64,000 bases of DNA from assembly GCF_021917145.1 (NCBI RefSeq), contig NC_061071.1:2338610-2402609 (forward strand). Direction: 5' to 3'. Origin of the DNA: Hypomesus transpacificus. Lineage: Eukaryota; Chordata; Actinopteri; Osmeriformes; Osmeridae. Positions within the stretch are counted from its first letter, which is position 1; every line of letters starts with the position of its first letter. Position numbers and translations under genes: made by a program. Positions 13,265 to 25,500 of the stretch are shown here, one piece after another. The notes beneath the pieces are model-generated. The model saw only the letters and a list, made by a program, of their open reading frames with translations, was not told the origin of the DNA and searched no databases.

Positions 13265-16200
13265 ATGTCTTCTCAGTCTAGATGCAGTGAGTTGATCCTC
13301 TTCATAAATGGCAAAAAGGTAAGACTTTAGAAAGCAGATATGACACATTTATGTTGTCTTTCTTAATTTATTAATTTATTCCTTCATTCATTCATTAGTT
13401 TGTTCTTCATTCATCATGCATTTATTATCTTTATTCACCTAACCTGAACATGAGTATTTTATGGAAAATGTTAGAGATACAATCAAAATAACAGCAAATC
13501 TCTACTAATTGCTTGATAAAATGACAAGATATGTAGTAATAATAATAATAATAATGATAATAACCACACCAAAAGTATATTTTACCTCAAAATGATATGT
13601 AATATTATGTGTAAGATGATTGATGCATGAAGATGATGCATTCGTGAATGTTTGACATTAAAATATATGACCATTAGAGTACACATCAATAACCTATAGT
13701 GAATTAAGCATGAAATATCTAGATACAGAGGTATTTTTGTGTTGATCATTTTTTATAATTGGTTATGTTTAAATGTTCCAACAGTGTACTGATAATATTA
13801 GGCATTAACTGTAGAATACTACTGATTTTTTTTTAAACTTAACCTCCCCTCAAAATCACTTGTTCCAGTAAAAAAACACATGACAGTCAGCTGATTTCCC
13901 CACTAGTTGTACCCAGTGACTTGCCACACTTAATACCATTGATTAGATGCAGTAGCCCTTCTACTTCTTTTCTAGACGTTTTCACAGTCTGTCTCCAGGA
14001 TATTAAAGAAGACTCCTGATACTGATTGTCTGGGAGCGTATCATCAGATACAATGCTGAGATTGTCTTGAGATTTTTGTATATTAAGCCTCAAGGAAGCC
14101 TTAAACCTTTATCCATCTAAAGTATTTGAAAGGGTATACAATGTGTGTCACCCACCCAACAACAAATTGAGAGTGTTTGTGTGCATGTGTTTGTCTCAGA
14201 TCACAGAGAAGAATCCAGACCCAGAGGAAGTTTTGCTTAGCTTTCTCAGACGGAAAGGTATACTTTACCTCAAAACAACATCATGCTCACAGTTAATGTG
14301 CTCATGATTTGTAGACAAACAAAGAAGGATTGAGAATGATCATTGAATAAGAAAGATACCTTTCTACCTACTTTTCTATTAATGCAGTGGGGCTGACTGG
14401 GGCCAAGTATGGCTGTGGGGGAGGTGGATGTGGGGCCTGTACTGTTATGGTGTCCAGATATGACTACCAGCAGAACAAGGTTCTGTATCCTTAACTTTTT
14501 AAACTCTCAGTTTGAATGAGAGATTAACTTCATCCATGATATTTGACATACTATTGTAACCGTTTGTTTTGGAAATTGTTGTGTGTCTCCACTAGAATGC
14601 TGGAACTATCAGTTTAGGTTCAGATTTTCCTTAACATTTAACCTCAAGTCACTACACTGTTAACGCCTGCCTCCAGCCTATCTGCACCCTGCATGGGGCT
14701 GCTGTGGTTACTGTTGAGGGCATTGGCAGTACCAAGACCAAGCTGCACCCTGTCCAGGTAAAAGATCTTGTGTCCACACAGACTGAGCTTATCCTCTAGT
14801 CCGGCTGTTTGTATTATCTGCGTAACTTTTGTTCTTGCAGGAGCGTATAGCCAAGGCCCATGGTTCTCAGTGTGGGTTCTGTACCCCAGGGATGGTGATG
14901 TCTATGTACACCCTCCTGAGGAACAAGCCCCAGCCCACCATGGAGGACATCCGAGAGGCTCTGGGGGGTAACGAATCATTCCCACCTTTGGCTACATCTA
15001 AAAAACCAACCCTGCATATTTCCCAATGTTTTTAGGATGACCATAGCCAAGTCTACCTCTCCACATCTGACCTTTGTTACGTTTCTCCAGGAAACCTATG
15101 CCGCTGCACTGGCTACCGGCCAATCATTGATGGATTCAAGACGTTCTGTGGTGTGAGTTATGTCATTGACTTCATTCTTCAAGCTTCTTTTAAACATACA
15201 GATCAAAAGCATGCCTGCACATGACTCAAGAGTGCAACACCCCATGTGGATTCCTTCAATTTAACAACATTCAACAGCTGTTTTTTTCATTCTGTGACAC
15301 ACCTTTTATGATACACATCTGCTGTCCAATGCCAGACCTCAGAATGCTGCCAGAATGGAGAGGGCGGTGGAAAGTGCTGTCCGCAAAATGGAACCAACAG
15401 CCATGAAGATGGAGATGTATGAACACAACCCAGGAATGACCATCCATCATTTTAGACAAACCATTGTGTTGTTATTGAACTATTGTGTTGTTGTTGACCG
15501 GTAGATCTGCCAAGAGCTTTTCTGTATGGACGAGGTATTGCCTCTTGACCCATCTCAAGACCTGATATTTCCCCCTGAGCTGATGGTGAGTAGGCCCTAG
15601 TCATCCATAAATGTCAATCTGGACAGAGTTTCCCACATGTGTTATCAGCTCTAAGAAAACTAAGTTAATTTTGTTGTGTCTCCTTGGTTCTCAAACATAT
15701 TACATTACCAGATCATGGAGAAAGAAAATGGAGTTGGTTTCCTGCGTTTCCAAGGAGAAAGAGTGACGTTGGTCTGTCCAGTCGATTTATCGGACCTATT
15801 GAACTTGAAATCAGAGCACCCAGATGCCCCTCTGGTAGTTGGCAACACAACTCTTGGTAATGATCTCTGATAAGCATTATTAATTGTGTTTAGTCAAAAA
15901 CATAAATGTTTTCTTGAATTCACTCAGCCATTGGTGGTAATTATATTCTAAATTCACATTATCTGTCTGTGTTCTAACAGGACCAAAGATGTTGCTGAAA
16001 GGAGTCTACCATCCTTTGGTTATCTATGCAGGAAGAATTTCAGATTTAAAATCTCTTAGCTGGGGGAAGAACGGTGAATTAGAAACTTTAATGACAAACA
16101 CACTCATACAGCAATTATGTATCCCAGCATTAGCTCATCTCTGTGTGTCCACGTGCAGGCCTGAATGTAGGGGCTGCCTGCACTCTGTCTAACCTGAAGG

Positions 16201-19200
16201 AGGAGCTGCAGAGGGTTGTTGGGGAGATGGAGATGGAGAAGACCAAAGGGTTCCAGGCATTGCTCCAGACTCTGCAGTGTCTGGCAGGGAAACAGATCCG
16301 CAACATGGCCGTGAGTTTACCAACACTGTGACTCCACCAACATGGCATGTCCACAATACTGTACTCACACCAACCACAAGACTACAGTGGTTATAATTTG
16401 ACAGTGGTCATAAAGTGGTAATTTATGATGTCTACAGACTATTGGAGGCAATATTCTGAGTGCAAATCCCAAGTACGATCTCAACAGCATTTTAGCTGCC
16501 TTGGAATGCACACTGCTCGTCATTTCAAAAGGTACTGTTGATGAATGTTCAATTCAGTTGATTCAATTTTGTTCCTCTTTTTGAATTCTTTTAAAACGGA
16601 ACGTTTGTTTTTTGGTTAGATGGGTCAAGGAAGATTCTTTTGAATGAGAAGCTTTTCACAGACTTTGGAAAAACAGCTCTCAGACCAAATGAAGTCCTTC
16701 TGGCGATTGACATTCCCTTCTCCAAACCAGTGAGTATTGTCCTTTTTATTCTGTCATAACAATTGTAATGTGTGCATGTGTGTCTAAACAATGCTGAGAA
16801 CACATGAACTAATCACAAAGTCTAACTAATCATGCGTGGTGTGCCCTGCCTGCAGTGGGAGTTTGTGTCAGCCTTCCGTCAGGCCCAGCGAAGAGAGTTT
16901 TCGTTCTCCATTGTAAACTCTGGTATGAAGGTGGCCATTAAGAAGGATACCAATCTAGTAGAGTCTCTCCACATTTTCTACGGAGGTGTTGGACCTTCCC
17001 TGGTGAAGGTTGAACACACATGTGAACAGCTTGTGGGCCGGTAGGCGTACTTATGACAAGCGCATTACTTATGATAGTTTGTATGAGAGACACTGTCCAA
17101 CCATACTGTATGTTCAGATATGAGCTAACTGAGCTGGCCTTGTGTTAGGTCCTGGGGAGAGGAGCTCCTTGCTGAGGCCTGCAGACTCCTGGAGGACGAG
17201 GTGGACGTGTCTCCGCTTATACACGGTGGGAAAGTGGAGTACCGGAAGACACTCGCTCTCAGCTTTTTCTTCAAGTTCTACATGCAGGTGGTGCAGAATC
17301 TGCACGAGAGGGTAGGACAAAGTTGGAGCAAAGAAAATAATTTTGCCTCCCCCAAAATTCTTCATATAAGCATTTCTGTTACAGCAAACTAAAAAGACCA
17401 TGAACATCGATGGTAAATGTTGTGTATGCAGGATGTAAGTGTAAATGGACTGCCATTGGAACATCTCAGTGCTCTGAAGCCCTTCAAGAACGAGGTTCCC
17501 CATGGACATCACTCTTTCCAGGTTTGCTCTCAAACATCATTATCGTATTCATCTATAAAACATAAGACATGGGAACTGCTCATTTGTATACTTCCTGTAG
17601 CTTGTTCCTGACGGCCAGCCCATTGATGACCCTGTGGGTCGTCCCAAAGAGCACCAGGCCTCTTACGAGCAGGCCACAGGAGAGGCCAAGTACTATGATG
17701 ACCTTCCGCCCGTTCAGGGGGAGCTCTTTGTGTTCATGGTGACCAGCACGCGAGCGCATGCTAAGCTCATGTAAGTTGCCTTCATAGACGACCTAAATCA
17801 GAGTATGCGAGATATATCCTAAAGTGGTTATATATTCACTGCAGTGGTTATCCATCCTGCTCGATTAGAGTGTATGCCTTCCTCCATGTACACCAGCAAC
17901 ATTGACCCATCTGAAGCTCTGGGGATGTCTGGTGTGGTGACGTTCTTATCTGCCCGGGACGTGCCCGGTCAGAACAAGAGACTGTGGTTCAACAACCCAG
18001 AGGAGCTGTTTGCTGAGGAGGAAGTACGGACCTTTACAACTCCCATCATGCCAAGATGACAAGGGGACTGACCCTGACATACTTGTGTGTGTAAAGGTTT
18101 GTTTGTCCGTCTGACTGTCTGTGTGTGTTGGTCTGCAGGTGTGTTGCGTGGGCCAGATCATCGGAGCAGTGGTGGCGGAGACCAGAGAGCAGGCCAGGAG
18201 AGCAGCCCAGAAGGTCCAGGTCACCTATGAAGACATACTGCCAGTCTTCTTCACTATAGAGGTACATGCAGAACTGATCTGATTCTGAAACCTTACATCG
18301 ATTCTTCCAGAATTAGATCTCTAAATCTATTTATCTTTCTCCAGGATGCTATCCATCATCAGTCCTTTTTCGACCCTCAGAGAAAACTGCAGAGGGGGGA
18401 TGTGGATGTGGCCTTTAAGACAGTGGAGCACATTTTGGAGGGTACATCAGTATGGCATTTCTGCATTTAAATAGATTCACAGATTGTATTGTACTTTTAC
18501 TCTAACTGCATCTATGACAATGCTAACATGTTGGAAACAGATGAAATATATATGGGCGGCCAGGAGCATTTTTACATGGAAACCCAGGGTGTGATTGCAG
18601 TGCCCAAAGGTGAGAATGGAGAGTTGGACCTGTTTGTCGCCAGCCAACATTCAGCGTATGCTCAGGTTAGATACAGTTTCCTTTTTATTAGTTAATGAAA
18701 AAAAACACGGACAAAGGATCGGACAAAAAATACATTTGAGTAATGTGCTGCTCGGTTCTCTGTCCTGTTTATCTCCCCTGCTACATTAGGAAATCGTAGG
18801 GATCACACTAGGCATCGACTCCAACAAGATCACCTGCCACGTCAAGCGGCTTGGAGGAGCGTTTGGCGGCAAGGTCATGAAGGTCGCTAATCTCTCTGCC
18901 ATCACAGCCACCGCTGCATACAAGTAAGAAGTATCAAATGTTACCGATGAACGGTTGACGTATTGACGTATTGGAGCAGATCTGATGAAGTCCCTCTTCA
19001 TTGCAGGACTGGGCGAGCTGTTCGCTGCTCTCTGGATCGTGGGGATGACATGCTGATTACCAGTGGTAGACACCCCTTCCTAGGGAAGTACAAGGTATTC
19101 TAGACCAGCCTCTCTTCTGAATCTCCAGAGAATAGCAACAGGATGACTTGTATTGTCATGAAACACAAACCCTCTTTTCGATGATGGCATGCTCTCCGTT

Positions 19201-21773
19201 CAGGTGGGATACAACCACGACGGGACAATCGTGGCGGTCGACATCACTTACTACAGCAACGGAGGGTGCACTCTGGATGAATCATCTTTCGTAGGCGCAT
19301 AAAGAAAACGTGTCTTTCGAGTTTCAACCCATTTACGCCCATAGTAAGCAGCAGACACTTGAGTGTCCATACTGTGTTTTTCAGATCATGGAGAAAGCTT
19401 TGCTCCACATGGACAATGGATACAAGATCCCCAACTTGCGTGGCCGGGGATTGGTGTGTAAGACCTACTTGCCTTCCTACACTGCCTTCCGTGGCTTCGG
19501 AGCCCCACAGGGTCTTACTGTGATGGAGAGCATCCTCCACGAGGTGGCAGTGCGATGTGCTCTTCCCCCGCACAAGGTCTGGGTTTGTGGGACTGCATCG
19601 ACAATGATTTGTCATGTACGGTTAATCGCAACGCTAGGACATTCTAGGTAGTACTCACCTTGGCATGTGTCTTTTTACAGGTGAGGCAGATCAACATGTA
19701 CCAGGCAGAAGAGTGCCTCACCCACCACAAGCAGCTATTTTCCCCCAGGGACATGATACGCTGCTGGGACGATTGTCTGGACAAGGCTGGCTACCAGGAG
19801 CGCCTGCAAGCCATTCAGCAGTTCAACGTCTTCAACCAATGGAAGAAGAGAGGCATCTCGGTCGTGCCGCTGAAGTTTGGAGTGGGCTTCTCTAAAGGCT
19901 TCTACAACCAGGTGAGGAAATGATGACCTCGTATACTGTCCAGCGGTGACTGCATGGAACACTGTCAATGAAATGTATTTGTCGTGACCAGGGTGCAGCG
20001 CTGATCAACATTTATAAAGATGGCTCGGTGCTGGTGACCCATGGGGGGACGGAAATGGGCCAAGGTATCAATACCAAGGCCATTCAGGTGGGCTTGGATA
20101 CTCATTTCACATGAAATTCCACATATTACTGTTTCTAATCATAAACCATATGGGTTTGGAATAAACCGTCCAAAACGTCCTTCCTTCGACGGTTTCAGAT
20201 TGCTAGTCGCATTCTGAGGGTCCCCATGTCCTCTATCTATATCAAGGAGACGTGTACCGGCAGCGTCCCCAACGCTGCCCCCTCGGCTGCATCCTTTGGT
20301 ACTGATGCTGTGGGCATGGCAGTGAAGGTACTAGCCACCATCTCACGGAACACACAGGTTCTTCAGCCAAGTTCCCCTGGTGTTCTGTTGGTGTTTTGGA
20401 GTCTCACACAGTGGTTGGTGCTTTCAGGATGCTTGTGAGAAACTGATGAGACGTCTAGAGCCAGTCATGAAGACAAATCCCAAAAGCACCTGGAAACAAT
20501 GGGTAAGCAAAAACACTCAACTGGCTATCTTAATGAAACATTCAGACTACATTCCCTTTTCTCTTACTGTGCTCTAACTGTGTAGTTCTTTATTCTCAGG
20601 TCGTCGAGGCTTACTGTCAGAAAATCAGTTTAACTGCAACTGGGTTCTTCATGTATGTAACATCACAGTTGACCTAGACATGTTGACATTTGAAACCATC
20701 CACCATCTTATGATTTAAATGTGGTGAATGTAATGTGTTGTTGCAGGGGACCACACACCAGCATAGACTGGGAGAAGAGCGAGGGTCCAGCTTACTACTA
20801 CTTTACCTTTGGGGCCTGCTGCTCAGAAGTAGAGATAGACTGTCTAACAGGAGACCACAAAGTAGGGTCTTCCTCCAAACCAACAACTATTTGACTTACT
20901 GAAATCTGAGAAGGTGTACCACACAAACGAAATTCATGTCTTTCTTGCAGAACATCAGGACAGATATTGTGATGGACGTTGGAAAAAGCATCAATCCGGC
21001 TCTCGATATTGGACAGGTGCGGTCAAAACACACTGGCTGAGACGAAACGCAGACCACAAAAGTGTGAACAAGATGTTCACAGAGTTTCAGTGGCTGAAGA
21101 CATGGGAAATGATGCGTTTTCTCTGTAATACAGTTTTGGATATTGTGCCGCTGGTTTCAGATCGAGGGAGGTTTCGTCCAAGGCATTGGCCTGTACACCA
21201 TAGAGGAGCTGGAGTTCTCATCAGAGGGGGTCCTTATGACTCGAAGCCCTTCTCAATACAAGATCCCTGCTTTATGTGACATCCCTCCCCAGCTTAACGT
21301 CCACCTGCTGGCCAATGCAGAGAACCCTTATGCCATCTACATGTCTAAGGCAATCTGAACACTGTACACACAATCTGAACACACAAGCAAAGAAAACAAC
21401 TGACAATTTGGTAATTGCCAAATAGTTCAATTGAACTCTCTTGATATGTAAATATGCAGTTGGAATACTGTTTTACAGGGTATCGGTGAGCCCCCAGTGT
21501 TCTTTGGCTGCACCATATTCTTCGCCATCAAAGAGGCCATCGCTGCTGCCCGTAGGGATAGGGGACTAGACGAGACTTTCTCCCTGAGTTCCCCTGCCAC
21601 TGCTGAGAAGATCCGAATGGCCTGCATCGACCAGTTCACACAGAAGGTAAGGACTTGTCTGCACATTTTGTAAATGTCAGGTGTTACACTACTCCATTAA
21701 AATTTACTTTTTGCTTTTCAAGGTGCCATGTACAAAGGAAGGAATTTTCAAACCATGGAGTATCAATGTGTGA
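13265..21773 (+). CDS. aox: aldehyde oxidase, copy A (molybdo-flavoenzyme)
   Basis: Thirty-five exons give 4017 nt, 1338 aa, full length for aldehyde oxidase. The enzyme oxidises aldehydes and N-heterocycles in the cytosol, passing electrons from molybdopterin through two 2Fe-2S centres to FAD and then O2. The N-terminal ferredoxin domain has C47, C52 and C55 in [12 protein letters not shown] plus C77. The second iron-sulfur domain has C117 and C120 (CGFCTPG) and C152 and C154 ([10 protein letters not shown]). A FAD domain follows, including [13 protein letters not shown] and IRNMATIGGNI. The molybdenum domain has [30 protein letters not shown] and GIGEPPVF, with catalytic glutamate at residue 1270. 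Valine after GAFGGK marks aldehyde oxidase; xanthine dehydrogenase has GGGFGGKE. Intron 33 needs a GC donor. A polyadenylation signal lies at 22013-22018. Copy B lies tail-to-tail; fish paralogue naming (aox5/aox6) is not resolved here. Confidence 0.96.
13265..21773 (+). other. exon map of aldehyde oxidase copy A
   Basis: Coding exons: 13265-13318, 14200-14257, 14388-14484, 14649-14757, 14841-14967, 15091-15152, 15336-15416, 15505-15585, 15712-15856, 15981-16073, 16159-16310, 16438-16531, 16620-16729, 16856-17040, 17149-17311, 17432-17521, 17601-17770, 17897-18023, 18139-18261, 18345-18441, 18541-18665, 18790-18923, 19007-19094, 19204-19290, 19385-19576, 19681-19911, 19992-20087, 20199-20327, 20428-20502, 20600-20652, 20747-20861, 20951-21016, 21161-21349, 21479-21646, 21723-21773. 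Phases agree at every junction. All donors are GT except that of exon 33. Assigned by hand from splice motifs, reading frame and family alignment. Confidence 0.88.
21350..21478 (+). other. GC-AG intron 33 of aldehyde oxidase A
   Basis: The exon ends TCTAAG and the next bases are GCAATC; the acceptor is TTTTACAG. Only this junction joins MSK to GIGEPP in frame, as in copy B, whose intron has a normal GTGTGT donor. Reading on without splicing meets TGA at 21356-21358, which would remove the catalytic glutamate exon. Confidence 0.8.
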
Positions 21774-22012
21774 GCTGGCAGTGAACTTGAATAAGATGGG
21801 AAAAATGTCTGTTTGGTTTTCAGGTTCCTCTTGTACCGTTTTTTGGGGATGGTATGAAAGTTATTTAGGACTCATTGCTAGGATGTTTGCTTAATGAAAA
21901 AGCTAGAATTCTTTCCAATAATTAATAAATATGCCCCAAAAAAGTTCAACTTTAATTAAAAATGTTTTAGCTTTCTATTTAATTAAGCTGTGTGACAGAA
22001 ACATTTACTTGA

Positions 22013-22053
22013 AATAAACTTGTAAACTTGCAATAGTTTTTGTGTGATTTATT
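22013..22053. terminator. opposed polyadenylation signals of the two aldehyde oxidases
   Basis: AATAAA on the plus strand (22013-22018, copy A) faces AATAAA on the minus strand (TTTATT at 22048-22053, copy B), only 29 bp apart. Cleavage 10-25 bp past each would make the transcripts end at or slightly past each other. No better signal was seen for either gene nearby. Confidence 0.65.
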
Positions 22054-22548
22054 AATATGGAGCCAGCACACAAAATATGGAATGGTGGAATGTAAGCTGA
22101 AGACATTCATATCCTTGATAGCAATTTAGGGAAATAACACAGCACACAACTTGAACTGAGTATACCAAGGTCTTTCAACTTCTGTATAAGCCATGTCTGT
22201 ACAGATATGAAAGATTAACATGTGTTATGACATAAAACCATCAGTCAGTGATAGCACAAACTATTACACAATAAAATGTTATGTTAGTACATCTTTGAAG
22301 TGGTCCCGTAATGGGGGGAAAGATTAGGATGATTGTCAGATTCTTTGATTTCTTAGAGTACTAATTAGCCAAGGGTCCCAGAAACCCTAGCGGTGCCCCT
22401 GCATCTTCAATCATTGTCAATCATTTCAAGTTAGTATCTCTGTGTCAGTGAACTATATGAGTATAACAACTTCATATGTGCATGCCATTTGCTATGTTAA
22501 TACATGGTAGATGTAATGTAACCTTAAACATTGTAAAAAGCTTCTCTT

Positions 22549-25500
22549 CTAGATATCCAAAGCCCATGGTTTGAAGGATCCTGGTTGACTGGTGGGAATC
22601 TGTGAAGTGAGATAATCCCATTACTTTCTAAGAATGGCATTCGATATATAACAATACTATCAGTTTTTCTTGCTCTTGCTGGCATGCGCTTAAGAAAAAA
22701 AAAAAGACCAGTTATTTTTTTATTATTGATCAAATAAATTGAATTGAATTTCTACCACTGCAGGGATATGAACATGTGGGCATTATGACGCCACGTGGCA
22801 TCTACCTACCCTCTGTGTGAAAGGGGTGGCACATGCTAGGCAGGTTCTCTCAGGGGTGGCAGGGCTGTTCAGTGTGAAGGGGCCGTTCATCCCCACCTCA
22901 GCGCGCGCTGACGCCACAGCATCTTTGATGGCGAAGAACACAGAGCTACCCAAGAACAGGATGGGTTCTCCGATACCCTGCAGAGAACATGAGAGAGCCG
23001 TCAGAATCTCACAGACTGGCACTGAGCAGCCTCTTGACGATAAGAGAGAGAGAGCGAGAGAGAGAACAAGGATGACAGATTAATATAAAGAGAGTGACAC
23101 ACCTTTGATGAGTAGATGGCATGCGAGTTGTCAGACCCAGCCAGCAGATAGGTGTTGAACTTCAGAGGAATGTCACAGACGGCAGGGATCTTGTACTGGG
23201 AGGGGCCACGTGTGTACAGCACTCCAGATGGAGAGAACTTCAGCTCCTCCATGGTGTAAAGACCAAGGCCCTGGAGAAATGCCCCTTCAATCTGAAACAC
23301 ACACACACGTGTGCACACATGTGCACACCATTCAATTGTATGTTGATCTATGATGATCATGTTCTATATTATATACTTTTACATGTTTGGTTCTGGAGAA
23401 TTAGTCTCACCTGACCAATGTCTACAGATGGATTAACACTGCGGCCAATGTCCACCACAATGTCCGTCCTCAAAGTCTGAATAAAGAACGCCCCCCCCCC
23501 CAAAAAAAAGCTCCTCATTAAAATGGTTCAGAAATTCAAAAGAGGTAGAATTCTAGTGATGTGAATTGCAAATGGAATATGCAGTAAAAAGCCCCCTAAC
23601 CCTGTAGTCCCCTGTCAGGCAGTCCACTTCAGCCTCACAGCAGCACACAGCATAGGTGTAATAGGAATAGGGCTGGCCCTCCTGTTTCTCCCAGTCCATA
23701 TACCCATCATGGCCCCTACAAAACAAACAATGGGCACATTTCAGTGAATGTGGAACGGTTTTCGGACATGCACATGAAGTAGCTTCATGAATCTCAGATA
23801 CTGTATGTGACATACTTGTAGAATCCAGTGGCTGACAGACTGATCTTCTCAAAGAAAGCTGAGGTCACCTACGTGTGAATAGGAAGACAAAACCTTTACA
23901 ATTATAACCAAATACATGTACTGTTTTAAACTATTTTAACAGTTTAGTTTTGTTGAATAAAATGTATATGAATTCTGAAAGAAGAATGATAAATGACTTG
24001 AATGAATGAATGAATACTGTATATGATCACTGTAACATACCCAGCTCTTCCATGTGCCTTCAGGGTTCTTCTTAATTAGGGGTTGCAATCGCTGGTACAA
24101 AATCTGGCAGGCATCCTGAGACACACACACACACACCCACACACACACACAGAGGTAAGCAACCTGGGAATCAGCTAGGTTATTGAAAGGTGAGAATGTT
24201 TCTAGACCAGTGACTGGGCATCATCATAGTTCAACGGCACCTTGACTGCCATGCCATTGGCATCCGTGCCATAGGACGCAGCAGAGGGGCAGGTGTTGGG
24301 CACAGTGCTGGTGTTGGTCTCGGTGATGTGGATGAGAGAGATGGGGATGTGGAGCTCACGACTCGCCACCTGGGGAGAGGAAGAAACATCCGGAAGTTAA
24401 GCAGGGAAGCTTTAGCTGTTGTCGTTAGAGTTTCTCTTCGACAAAAGGAGGGAACCTGCTGCATTTTAGTGTGGATCCCCTGGCCCATCTCTGTCCCTCC
24501 GTGACTGACCAGAACCGAGCCGTCCTTGTAGATATGCACCAGGGCTGCAGCCTTTTACACACAAAAACATGTACACATGCACACGCACACAAGACACACA
24601 CAGGTCATTATTGTTAGGCTGTTCTGCATATAATTAACAAAGGAAGATGGATTCACATGATTTACGAGCAAATTTTACCTGATTGAGGAAGCCTTCGGCA
24701 AATGCGATGCCATATTTGATAGGGATAAGGGAAAGACCTCTCTTCTTCCAGCGATTTTGCTTGTTAAACTCGGTGATGGACTTGCGTCGAGCGTCGTAAT
24801 CCGACTTCACCTTGCACTCATCCCAGCATCGCCACAGGTTCTCAGGGTCAAACTCAAACTTGAAGTGGGTCATGGATACCCCCTTGTACATATTCATCTC
24901 ACGGACCTGCTCAGACACGACATCAAAGAAAAAGGTTCTGACCATCAGACCAATTCTAATCCTCCCCCCAAACCGCCATCTTTAACTAGTCACAACCCCT
25001 TCCTCCGCTGACCTCTTCGGCGGTGCGGCCCAACTTTGCGGCCACGTCGTTGATCATGCACTCGACGACCAGCATGCTCTGGGGCACGCCGAAGCCTCTG
25101 AACGCCGTGTTGGAGGGCAGGTTGGTTCTGCAGGCCACAGCTCGGCCTCTCAGGTTGGGGATCTTGTAGGCGTTGTCCATTTGTAGGAGAATCTTCTCAA
25201 TGACCTGTTGGAGAGAAAACATCAGGGTGAAGAAGACCCATGTCTGGTCCAATGGGGCCCATATCTCATTGAGGACTTTGAGCTGGTAGAGATGAAGCTC
25301 TCCAAAAACGTCTCACCAGAACAGACTCATCCACAGTGTTGCCGCTGTTGGCATAGTAGTGTAGGTCCGCAGTTTCAATCCTTCCGTCCTTCATAAAGCC
25401 AACCTGAAACACTTCAAAGTTTAAGTTCCACTTAAGATATCTTAACTGTCACCTTATGAAAGCAAAGCATACTGTACATTTGACAGACATGAGCTAAGCA

